The notes below the pieces were generated by a model that worked only from the letters and a program-made list of their open reading frames with translations, made no database searches and was not told the DNA's origin. Below are positions 8,662 to 17,000 of a stretch of 36,755 bases of DNA, piece after piece; position 1 is the stretch's first letter, and each line of letters begins with the position of its first letter. This DNA is from Gammaproteobacteria bacterium (GTDB taxonomy: Bacteria > Pseudomonadota > Gammaproteobacteria > SZUA-21). A program made the translations under genes and the position numbers. The stretch is from assembly GCA_003233345.1 (NCBI GenBank), contig QILK01000182.1, positions 1 through 36,755 of the forward strand, in the 5' to 3' direction.

Positions 8662-9391
8662 TTATGGCGGCCCAGCCGAAAAAAAAGGCATGGAAATCGC
8701 AAAAAAAGCCGATGCCGCCGATAATGGTTGGAAAGACTTGTCATCGTCAATGGTGATGACACTAAAAGACCAGCATAACCGCGTTGTCACCCGTGCCATT
8801 CGTAATAAAACGATGGAGGTACCGGGCGACGGCGACAAGTCACTCATTGTATATGATGCACCGCCTGACCTAAAAGGGACTGCTTTTCTAAGTTTTACCC
8901 ATGTTAACAAACCGGATGATCAGTGGTTATACCTAAAGTCGTTAAAGCGGGTCAAACGTATTTCTTCCAATAACAAATCAGGGCCCTTTATGGGAAGCGA
9001 ATTTTCTTATGAAGATATCTCTTCTCCCGAGTTGGACAAGTATGAATATAAGTATATCAAAGATGAAAAAGTCAATGGTGTCGACAGTTATAAAGTCGAA
9101 CAGATTCCAACTTACAAGTATTCAGGCTATGAAAAAATCATAACCTGGTACAACAAATCAACCTACCGCCCTGAAAAACAGGTGTTTTACGATCGTAAAG
9201 GCAGCAAGCTAAAAACGCTCAAGTTTATACAATATAAAAAATACCTGGGTAAGTTTTATCGACCCGATAAAATGTATATGGTCAACCATCTCTCGGGGAA
9301 AACAACAACATTAATCTACAAAAACTATAAATTTCGAAATAACTATACCGATAGTGATTTTGATGTCAACGCGCTGAAACGGGCCCGATAA
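8609..9391 (+). CDS. LolA-like outer membrane lipoprotein-sorting protein
   Basis: The protein has 260 aa with an N-terminal signal peptide (hydrophobic stretch to about residue 20, ending ASYG/GP). The mature part resembles the LolA-fold sorting-protein family (COG2834-like): repeated amphipathic strands, the segment DQWLYLKSLKRVKRISSNN, then FMGSEFSYEDI. These periplasmic half-barrels carry acyl chains. The start at 8609 is inside the end of the RND gene and has a strong AGAAGGAAAG site about 4 nt upstream, so the two are translationally coupled. The pairing suggests it accepts lipid or lipoprotein from the exporter and hands it to the outer membrane; the actual cargo is unknown. A single REP follows 13 bp after the stop. 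Confidence 0.85.
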   Translation: MKKHLSILLMLTLAPLASYGGPAEKKGMEIAKKADAADNGWKDLSSSMVMTLKDQHNRVVTRAIRNKTMEVPGDGDKSLIVYDAPPDLKGTAFLSFTHVNKPDDQWLYLKSLKRVKRISSNNKSGPFMGSEFSYEDISSPELDKYEYKYIKDEKVNGVDSYKVEQIPTYKYSGYEKIITWYNKSTYRPEKQVFYDRKGSKLKTLKFIQYKKYLGKFYRPDKMYMVNHLSGKTTTLIYKNYKFRNNYTDSDFDVNALKRAR

Positions 9392-9404
9392 AATAGACTA
9401 AGAG

Positions 9405-9435
9405 GTAACCCGGACTTCGCAAAACGAACGCCGGG
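9405..9435 (+). repeat. Solitary degraded REP
   Basis: One 31-nt REP in left-arm orientation with head GTAA instead of GTAG and a loop region GCAAAACG that weakens the inner stem. No inverted partner is present before the next gene at 9522. It is an old REP singlet downstream of the LolA-like gene. Confidence 0.75.
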
Positions 9436-9521
9436 AGAAAAGCATAACTCATTAAAATTTAATAAAATCAGTGATAAAAATACCGCAGTAGTGGGATTTG
9501 AGGAAATGACGGGGCGATTGT

Positions 9522-10733
9522 ATGAAGTATAAATTTACCTATAAACACTTTTTAATTAGCATCGTCACCAGCTTAATGTGCATCAGCCAGTCAGTAGTGG
9601 CAAAACCAGAAATTTCAGGTGAAATTGGAGTTGAGGGTAGATTTTTTAAGGATTCGCCACTTGATAGCCGTCAGCAAGGCAATAATCTATCCTTATATTT
9701 TAAGCCTGAATTTTTCTGGAAATCTAAAGAGAAGCCCTGGACTGTGACCTTCTCGCCTTTTATTCGTGTAGATGAAAGTGATAGCAAACGAACTCACGGT
9801 GATATTCGCGAACTGGTGTTTCATCATGCTGGGAAAAAATGGGAATATAAAGTTGGTATCACTAAAGTCTATTGGGGAGTCACAGAATCCCAGCATCTAG
9901 TCGATATTATAAATCAGACAGACGCGATTGAATCGATCGATGGCGAAGAAAAACTAGGGCAGCCAATGATCAACCTGATTTTTAAGCAGAAATGGGGGAC
10001 CACCGAGCTATTTTTACTACCCTATTTTCGCAAGCGGACCTTTACCGGTGTTCAGGGACGTTTGCGCCCTTCCCCGCCTATCGATGCCAGCCAAACTCGG
10101 TACGAATCCAGTGCCGAGGAAAACAACCTTGATTTTGCCATTCGCTGGTCGCGTACCGTCGGCATCTGGGACATTGGCCTATCACACTTTTCCGGCACCA
10201 GCCGTATCCCTCGGTTTACTTTTGGCGCCGACATTAACGGACAAGCGGTTCTACTACCCTATTACGATCAGATAGACCAAACCGGGCTTGATCTACAGGC
10301 AACTGCGGGGAGTTGGTTGTGGAAGCTTGAAGTCATCAGCAGAAATAGTCAATTTGAGTCCTATAACGCGCTGACAGCAGGGTTCGAATATACTAAAACT
10401 GGAATATTCAAATCCAAAAAAGATTTAGGTTACCTCGTTGAATTTCTATACGACGATCGTAATGATCCCCGCGTAACACCGTTTGAACGTGATGTGTTTT
10501 TAGGGTTAAGGCTGGCTTTTAACGATGTGCAATCCACCGAAGTTCTGACGGGTGTCATTATCGATGACGACAGTGACGAACGCTCATATTTCCTCGAACT
10601 CAGCAGGCGGTTGGGCAAATCATTCAAACTAAGTGTTGAAGCCAGGATTATTTCCAATCCTGAAGCCACCAGCTTATTGTATCCTCTAAGACGTGATAAT
10701 TATATTCAACTACAGCTCATTCGATATTTCTAA
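9522..10733 (+). CDS. Predicted outer-membrane beta-barrel protein
   Basis: The protein has 403 aa. The signal peptide (residues 1-28) ends SVVA before KPEIS. The rest is made of alternating amphipathic strands rich in aromatic residues and ends in an IQLQLIRYF C-terminus with terminal Phe, the usual recognition signal for the Bam complex. I do not recognise a named family. It follows the LolA-like gene by 130 bp on the same strand, so it may be the outer-membrane part of the TetR/RND/LolA-like set. A GGGG stretch 8-11 nt before the ATG may serve as a weak ribosome site, and an out-of-frame 8-codon ORF (9506-9532) overlaps the start. Confidence 0.78.
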   Translation: MKYKFTYKHFLISIVTSLMCISQSVVAKPEISGEIGVEGRFFKDSPLDSRQQGNNLSLYFKPEFFWKSKEKPWTVTFSPFIRVDESDSKRTHGDIRELVFHHAGKKWEYKVGITKVYWGVTESQHLVDIINQTDAIESIDGEEKLGQPMINLIFKQKWGTTELFLLPYFRKRTFTGVQGRLRPSPPIDASQTRYESSAEENNLDFAIRWSRTVGIWDIGLSHFSGTSRIPRFTFGADINGQAVLLPYYDQIDQTGLDLQATAGSWLWKLEVISRNSQFESYNALTAGFEYTKTGIFKSKKDLGYLVEFLYDDRNDPRVTPFERDVFLGLRLAFNDVQSTEVLTGVIIDDDSDERSYFLELSRRLGKSFKLSVEARIISNPEATSLLYPLRRDNYIQLQLIRYF

Positions 10734-11106
10734 TAATATTCGGCTTAAACACTTCATTTATATCCAATATTAACAATATGTTCTCCGATTGCACTTTCAC
10801 ACTTATGAGAAAATTTTTTTCTGCAAACACCTTTATCCGTAAAAATATGAACTATAATTTAAAGCATATTTTAAATATAAACCCGCAATAAATGTAGAGT
10901 TTAATCTATATTATTAAAAATAACGGAATGACAACAAACGGAATCAATCTCAGTGTGATCACTTTAATTAAAATAATAGTCTTTTCGTAGCTGAAGCAAA
11001 CTTGAAGGTATAGTAAATTGGTGCGACCAACTCTGCTGCAATGCTGATTGGTACAGCGCTTTTTCAATTAATGATCCCTATTATTTCCAGGTCCGGAAGG
11101 GAGTTT
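10734..11106. other. AT-rich intergenic region, no gene seen
   Basis: 373 bp between the barrel gene and the GGDEF-EAL gene. It is strongly AT-rich in the first half and contains no ORF with coding character. A short dyad TTGGT-GCG-ACCAA (11018-11030) lies about 80 bp before the GGDEF-EAL start. I find no convincing terminator or riboswitch; I looked for c-di-GMP aptamer motifs and did not find them. Confidence 0.6.
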
Positions 11107-13653
11107 ATGCGCTTACCATTTTCATCTCTAATGTTTGCTTCAGGCCGAAACTCGATTCGCGGACGCTATCTGCATATCGCGTTCTTTATAACCCTGCTTT
11201 TGCTTTTTTTTACCATCACACTGGATTACTACGTTTCTTATAAGTCCCGACAAAGCAATAAGCATCTAGAATCACATGATAAAATTCTACATATTGTCTA
11301 TAAATTTCAAAATGCTATCTCTAGAGGAGACAATATCGTTAGCGATCATCTGCTATCTGCATCATCAGAATCCTATATAAAGTGGAACAGACAATATAAG
11401 ATTATGCTCGAATCACTGGCTAAGTTAAAAAAATCCAGCTGGGCAAGCACATCCACTGGCCGCAACGAAATCGACAAACTACACGACAATATTACTAAAT
11501 TAAATAAACATACGCTTGAGTTAATCGAGGTCAGACTCAATGCTGAAAAGCAGTTCCCCGGTATATTTGCAGCACAGGCGATAATGCTGCCAGAAAACCA
11601 GAAATTTCTAAGCGCCTCAGAATATGCCCTGGAAGAAATTCGACTCGACAGAGATTCCAAGGCCAATCGACTTCTCTTTAAAAAAATATCACGCACCCGC
11701 TGGCTGTGGGTACAAATTATCAGTAACTTTAGAATGTACTTAATTAATAAATTAAGCGCTATTTCAACCAATTCATTAGCAGCGCAAATCCGCGATATTG
11801 AAACCTACTACTCAGTTTTGACCCATAACCTTAAAGATTTGCACAAAACCATCTATTCCGCTAGTTTGTCCGACCTGAACATGGGCCTGGAGACTGAAAT
11901 AGCATTAAAAAAAATGCTTGCCGCAAGCAAAAAATGGAAACAAGCATTTGATCACGTCAAGAAAATCAATGCCAGCGAGTACTGGCGTACCGACCGGGTT
12001 ATACAAGTAAACCGGATACAGCCCATTCGCAGTCAAACTGAAAAACACATGCAGCGACTGCTTAATTATATACAAACGATATCCAAGCACAGTCTGAAAA
12101 ATGCTACTCGTACTGCGGACGACATTGTCAATACACTGTGGTTAATGACTCTATTCGGTCTTATTCTGATTGTCATTACTTATAAATATTTTGACTCACG
12201 GGTGCTAAAACCGGTTGCACATATCACCGAGGCCATTAAAGCGGAGGCAGAAGGCAATCATGACCACCTCGTCCCGATCGCCAGATTTTCCGAAACTCAA
12301 AATCTGGTTGATGCCTTTTCCAATATGCGTAAACAGATACAGGCACGTGAATCCATGCTCGAACATCAGGCATTACACGATGCTTTAACCAAACTTCCAA
12401 ACCGGTCGTTATTAGTTGATCGCATCAATGCAGATATTCGCCAAGCGGATAACGATAAACCTCTGGCCTTACTACTTCTAGACCTTAACGACTTTAAGGA
12501 AGTGAATGATTCACTGGGTCACATGACGGGCGATATGGTGCTAGAACAGGCGGGTATAAGGATAAAATCGCTGCTGCGAGAAACGGATATGGTCGCACGT
12601 CAGGGCGGCGACGAATTTTCAGTACTGTTACCCAATACCGATCAAAATCTGGCAATACTAATCGCAAAAAAAATATCGCAAGCAATCGCCAATGTGTTTA
12701 TCGTTAACAATAATTCATTATATATAGGTGCCAGTATCGGCATCGCCCTATATCCAGAACATGCCAACAATACCGTATCATTATTAAAAGCTGCCGATGT
12801 CGCCATGTATATTGCCAAACGCAACCAACACGCCTATTTTGTCTATAACAGTGTTTTAAGCGAAAACAGCTCGGGGCACCTGGTTATCATAAAAGGTCTT
12901 CAAAATGCGATCCAGTCAGGTGAGCTGCAGCTTTTTTTTCAACCTATCGTCAATATAAAATCGCAAAATCCGATAGGCATCGAAGCTTTATTAAGATGGA
13001 AACATCCACAGCATGGCTATATATCGCCTGACGATATTGTCACCATCGCCGAACATCATGGCCTGATTGACGTGTTATTAGAATGGGTCCTCGGAAAATC
13101 CCTGGAAATGCTCGCCGTACTAAACCATAATCTCAAGTCAGAACTTTATATTAGTGTCAATGTCACCTTAAATAATTTAAAGAGTAACAGTTTACTAACC
13201 ATTATCGACAAGGCTATTTCGAGGTCCACTGTCCCGGCAAAGCAACTGGTACTGGATCTGCCCGAAAAAGCGATTATGTCCGGTTCTCGCCCCGTCATGG
13301 AAAACCTTTGCAAATTAAAAAAAAGGGGCGTAAAACTTGCGATAAATGACTTTGGCTCAGGACTGTCATCCGTGGCAATGCTAAAACGCTCACCGATCGA
13401 TACCGTTAAAATTTACCGAAATTATATCTGTAATTTAACGACCAATAAAAATAATATAGTCATTGTCAAATCGACGATCAATCTCGCCCACAATATGGGT
13501 CTGCAAGTAGTCGCCACCGGTATCGAAGACAAGGATACCTGGGATCTTTTGGAAGAAATGCAGTCAGACAACGGCCAAGGTAACGCCATCAGTTTACCGA
13601 TGGCCGCCAATGAATTTTCTCGCTGGTTAGGATCAGAGCATACTATCTTATAA
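11107..13653 (+). CDS. Membrane GGDEF-EAL protein with degenerate EAL site
   Basis: The protein has 848 aa. I choose ATG 11107 because GGAAGGGAG (11095-11103) lies just upstream; an in-frame ATG at 11041 would add 22 residues without a site. Order: TM1 (about 20-42), a ~300-residue periplasmic helical sensor, TM2 (about 341-362), HAMP, GGDEF, EAL. The GGDEF site is intact (GGDEF 500-504), and the I-site RETD lies five residues upstream. In the EAL domain Glu626 of EAL is kept, but DDFGTG reads NDFGSG (Asn747), the ELTE-type motif reads DLPE (Asp717), KID reads KIY (Lys768-Tyr770) and AEGVE reads ATGIE (Thr804). By family knowledge several metal or catalytic residues are lost, so phosphodiesterase activity is unlikely; the protein is probably a cyclase or c-di-GMP binder. 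Confidence 0.9.
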   Translation: MRLPFSSLMFASGRNSIRGRYLHIAFFITLLLLFFTITLDYYVSYKSRQSNKHLESHDKILHIVYKFQNAISRGDNIVSDHLLSASSESYIKWNRQYKIMLESLAKLKKSSWASTSTGRNEIDKLHDNITKLNKHTLELIEVRLNAEKQFPGIFAAQAIMLPENQKFLSASEYALEEIRLDRDSKANRLLFKKISRTRWLWVQIISNFRMYLINKLSAISTNSLAAQIRDIETYYSVLTHNLKDLHKTIYSASLSDLNMGLETEIALKKMLAASKKWKQAFDHVKKINASEYWRTDRVIQVNRIQPIRSQTEKHMQRLLNYIQTISKHSLKNATRTADDIVNTLWLMTLFGLILIVITYKYFDSRVLKPVAHITEAIKAEAEGNHDHLVPIARFSETQNLVDAFSNMRKQIQARESMLEHQALHDALTKLPNRSLLVDRINADIRQADNDKPLALLLLDLNDFKEVNDSLGHMTGDMVLEQAGIRIKSLLRETDMVARQGGDEFSVLLPNTDQNLAILIAKKISQAIANVFIVNNNSLYIGASIGIALYPEHANNTVSLLKAADVAMYIAKRNQHAYFVYNSVLSENSSGHLVIIKGLQNAIQSGELQLFFQPIVNIKSQNPIGIEALLRWKHPQHGYISPDDIVTIAEHHGLIDVLLEWVLGKSLEMLAVLNHNLKSELYISVNVTLNNLKSNSLLTIIDKAISRSTVPAKQLVLDLPEKAIMSGSRPVMENLCKLKKRGVKLAINDFGSGLSSVAMLKRSPIDTVKIYRNYICNLTTNKNNIVIVKSTINLAHNMGLQVVATGIEDKDTWDLLEEMQSDNGQGNAISLPMAANEFSRWLGSEHTIL

Positions 13654-13658
13654 CGCCG

Positions 13659-14042
13659 CTACCAGCAATCCGGTAGGGTTGCACCCTTTACCCCCGTATT
13701 TGTTATGGTATAGGTCGTACACTTATCGTTTGCCTGATCACCCGTCGCGGTTGCCGTTAGCGTATACGTACTGGCTGCCGCCGCCATGGTAATAAGGTAG
13801 TATCCTGAAGGCGAGTTAACAGTCGCACAACCAACGTATGTATTGGTATTGGAACGGCAACGCTCAACTGATTGAGCGTTATCAGAAAGTGCTACTTTGG
13901 CATCCGAGCGCTTGGATTTTTTCGCTTGCTCTATATACATCGGATAGCCGATTGAGGCAATGATGGCAAAAATCGCAACCACAATCATTAGTTCAATTAA
14001 TGTAAATCCTTTTGAAACTCTCGCTTGCATAGTGTTCCCCAT
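13659..14042 (-). CDS. pilE: PilE-like type IV minor pilin
   Basis: The protein has 127 aa. The class III leader ends at Gly12 and is followed by FTLIE, with Glu5 of the mature protein present and a hydrophobic N-terminal helix, so it is a prepilin-peptidase substrate. The paired cysteines near the C-terminus (DKCTTY ... LPDCW) fit a disulfide loop. A second ATG at 14030 (leader MQARVSKG) is also possible; both have a G-rich stretch upstream. It is the last gene of the minor pilin operon, 19 bp after pilY1, the position of PilE in Pseudomonas, which supports minor pilin over major pilin. Minor pilins prime pilus assembly at the inner membrane. Confidence 0.88.
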   Translation of the reverse strand: MGNTMQARVSKGFTLIELMIVVAIFAIIASIGYPMYIEQAKKSKRSDAKVALSDNAQSVERCRSNTNTYVGCATVNSPSGYYLITMAAAASTYTLTATATGDQANDKCTTYTITNTGVKGATLPDCW

Positions 14043-14061
14043 TGTTGTGTCCCCATTAATT

Positions 14062-17000
14062 TTAACGTTCGAACCAGAAAGTACGTCCCGTTAATTCCCC
14101 AAAGTTTATTGCCGGTCCCAGTTCTGGCCCAATAAGAACAATTGGAACTTCGCCATTGTCTGGAAAAAACGGTGTTGGTGTTGGTGGTATACCGCCACGC
14201 ACCAGACTAGAGTATCGGTCAGACTTGGTTAACGCCGTGGTACTTCCCAACGTGTCCAGATTTAGTACTGGCGTCGCATCAAATATATTGACCAGATAAG
14301 CACGGCCACTACCTTGCGCTGCCTGACAACCGACTGTGGTACCGTCGGGTAGATAGGTAGTAAATAATATTTGGTTATTGATAGTAATACTTTGCGACAG
14401 GACTTTTTCGCCAGTCCCTTCCAGCCTGATTAACCAACCATCTTTACTCGCCAGATTCGCCTGCGCACTGGCTTTACTGGAAGCATCACCTTCACCAAGT
14501 ACATTATCGGTCGCGTCGTACAAATCAGCTTCGGTGATTTTGGTATAAGTGGTCGGTTTCGCGTAAACATAGGCACTCTGGAAAGAATAAAATCGGTCCA
14601 TATTATTTTTTTCCAGCGGATGTGCTCGATAGCCCGAGCCCAAGGCTATATTAAGCTGTAATGCACCGATCTTCTTTACCAGCGAAATATCGGGCGCGTA
14701 ATAAAAACGCCGCGCATCTGCCTGGGTAACTCCAGCAAAGTCAGCCACCACGGCTCCGGTTACTAACAAATTGGTATTCTTGGTATTATGAATATCAAAG
14801 CGCCAGATCTGGCCACCCATATCACCTACCCATAACTGGTCAGTCCAGCCATCACCATTGGTATCCAACACCCGAATATCCGCAGGAATACTATAGTTAA
14901 AATCGGCAAGTTTCAAATTCGCAGTGCTGGTGGTTGGACCTGCCGACCACAACAGATTACCCGATTCGATTTCAACCATAAACAGTCCACGACCTTCCGA
15001 GTCTGCGGTCCGTACAACATAATTATCCTGATCCACGTCATACCCTGCGGAGAAGAAGATGACATTCTTCGGCTTATTCGATGATGTCGGATTCCCAATC
15101 TGAACTTTACCAACGATGGGTGATGACCAGGTCTGGCCAAGTTCCGCAAAACCGGTATCGACGCCGCCACGTACTTTCCAGAGCAAAATCGGGTTACTAC
15201 GATCAGTGACATCAAGCGCATAATAATTGCGCCCACCGCGTCGCATGCCAACAACAATTATCACCTTGTCACCGTCTGCAGACTCAATTTGGTTATCCTT
15301 ATCAACGTCAACAACATAGGTCGTTATCGATCCATCGAGTCCATAAGGCCGTTGCGAGCCGGAGAGATTTTGGTAAAACACGTCAAGATTTGGCAACAGC
15401 TCTTGCGGTATAAAGCTAAACTCTTCGTTACCCGTCTCTCCATCGACGGCATATAAAAATCCTTCGTTGGTGGCGACAAAAATAGTGGTATCTGGACTGG
15501 CATCCGTGCCACCATAAGTCACAATCACTGGGCGCGAGTGCAACGGATCTGCCATCTGCTTGCGTATTTCTGCGGTATCACCATCACCGTCATAATCCTT
15601 TATGTCTACCCCGCGGGACCATTGCAGTAGTGCTGTCCGGTGTGTAGCCGATGCTGGCAACCCCAACATCGCCAGGGTAACACTGGTATTAGACTCATCC
15701 AGGCTATTAACCGCTGCCGACAGTAGCATATCGCTGGTGCCGGTATGCGTGAATACTTTTCTCGGTGTTATCGTACCCATTCTATCGGCGAACCCACCCA
15801 ACGCGACGTTATTTCCATCAACAACGCTGGACCAGAAACTTTGCGCCGTATCTGAGAAAAATCCTGAAGATACATCAACCGCTGGAACGTTGTTGGCGTC
15901 CTTTATTTGCAATGGAATTCCATCAACTTTATAACGTTTTAGATTCCCTGGCCAATACGGCGAATCGTTCGGTTTAAAGAGTGAAAAATAAATCTCATCC
16001 CGATGGGTCAAGCGATTAAACTGGTTTACCGCAGCACCAGGGGATACAAAGGTGGTATCAACTTTGAGGATTTCGGCGAGAATATTAGTAAATACCTGTA
16101 CTAAATCAGCGGACGAAGTCGCGGTAAAATATTTGCCACCACCATCGGTGGCAATTTTTTGTAACCAAGTACCGGTGAAATTAAAACCAATGGTATAGGT
16201 AGTGATATTCTGTTTATCAGTTAATCCCGCTGCTAAATCATTTTCAAATAACCATTTTGAATATTCAGGACCACAAGCCGCTGACCCAGAATCTGCACAA
16301 GTGCTGATACTCGTCGTCGACTTGATATAGGACTCAGAGACGTTATAACTAGGACTACCGTCTGACAACAGTACAATATAATTTTTCTGACACGATGCTG
16401 TCATCGGTGAGACATATTGAGGTGACCCGGTAATTTGCTCCGTGACACAGGCCAGATTATTCAAATCCGCATCGGTACAGCCCGAAGCTCTAACAACGGT
16501 TCCACCTGTATAGGTCGCTGGATGTGAGACACGGGTATAACGTCGATTGGTACCGGTACCTGACCCCCGCCGATAACCATAAAGTACATTATTACCCATA
16601 AAATACTGTGCAGCCTCGACAAGCGAATCTACAATCGGTGTTCCACTTTTATATTGTATTTCATTAACCAGTTCCAACAACCGTTGTCTGACGGTAACCA
16701 ATGGTCCGGATACAGCGCCTTGATTCCATTTTACCGTAACGGTTAATTTTGCGGCTGCTGAAGGTTCTCCATCATACGACTCGACAACACGAATACCCGA
16801 TCCACTCTGCTTGTCAATAATAATTACTAGGTCGTTACCGGATGCCCAACCTGCCCGCGATACTATTTCCTGCACAACGGTCTTGATGTCGGGTGAATCC
16901 AGTTTTTGATTGACAGACGGCGTTACCGAAATTGGCCAGCTAATACTGGCTGCTGTTTTTGCACGCGAGCTAATATCATTGTCAGTGACAGTCAAAGGAG

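Noticed and set aside
9506-9532. 8-codon ORF MTGRLYEV overlapping the start of the outer-membrane barrel gene
   Set aside because: The GAGG before it is only two bases from the ATG, too close for good initiation; I only mention it under the barrel gene.
10850-11106. Possible c-di-GMP riboswitch upstream of the GGDEF-EAL gene
   Set aside because: The conserved GEMM aptamer blocks could not be found; only a short TTGGT/ACCAA dyad is present.
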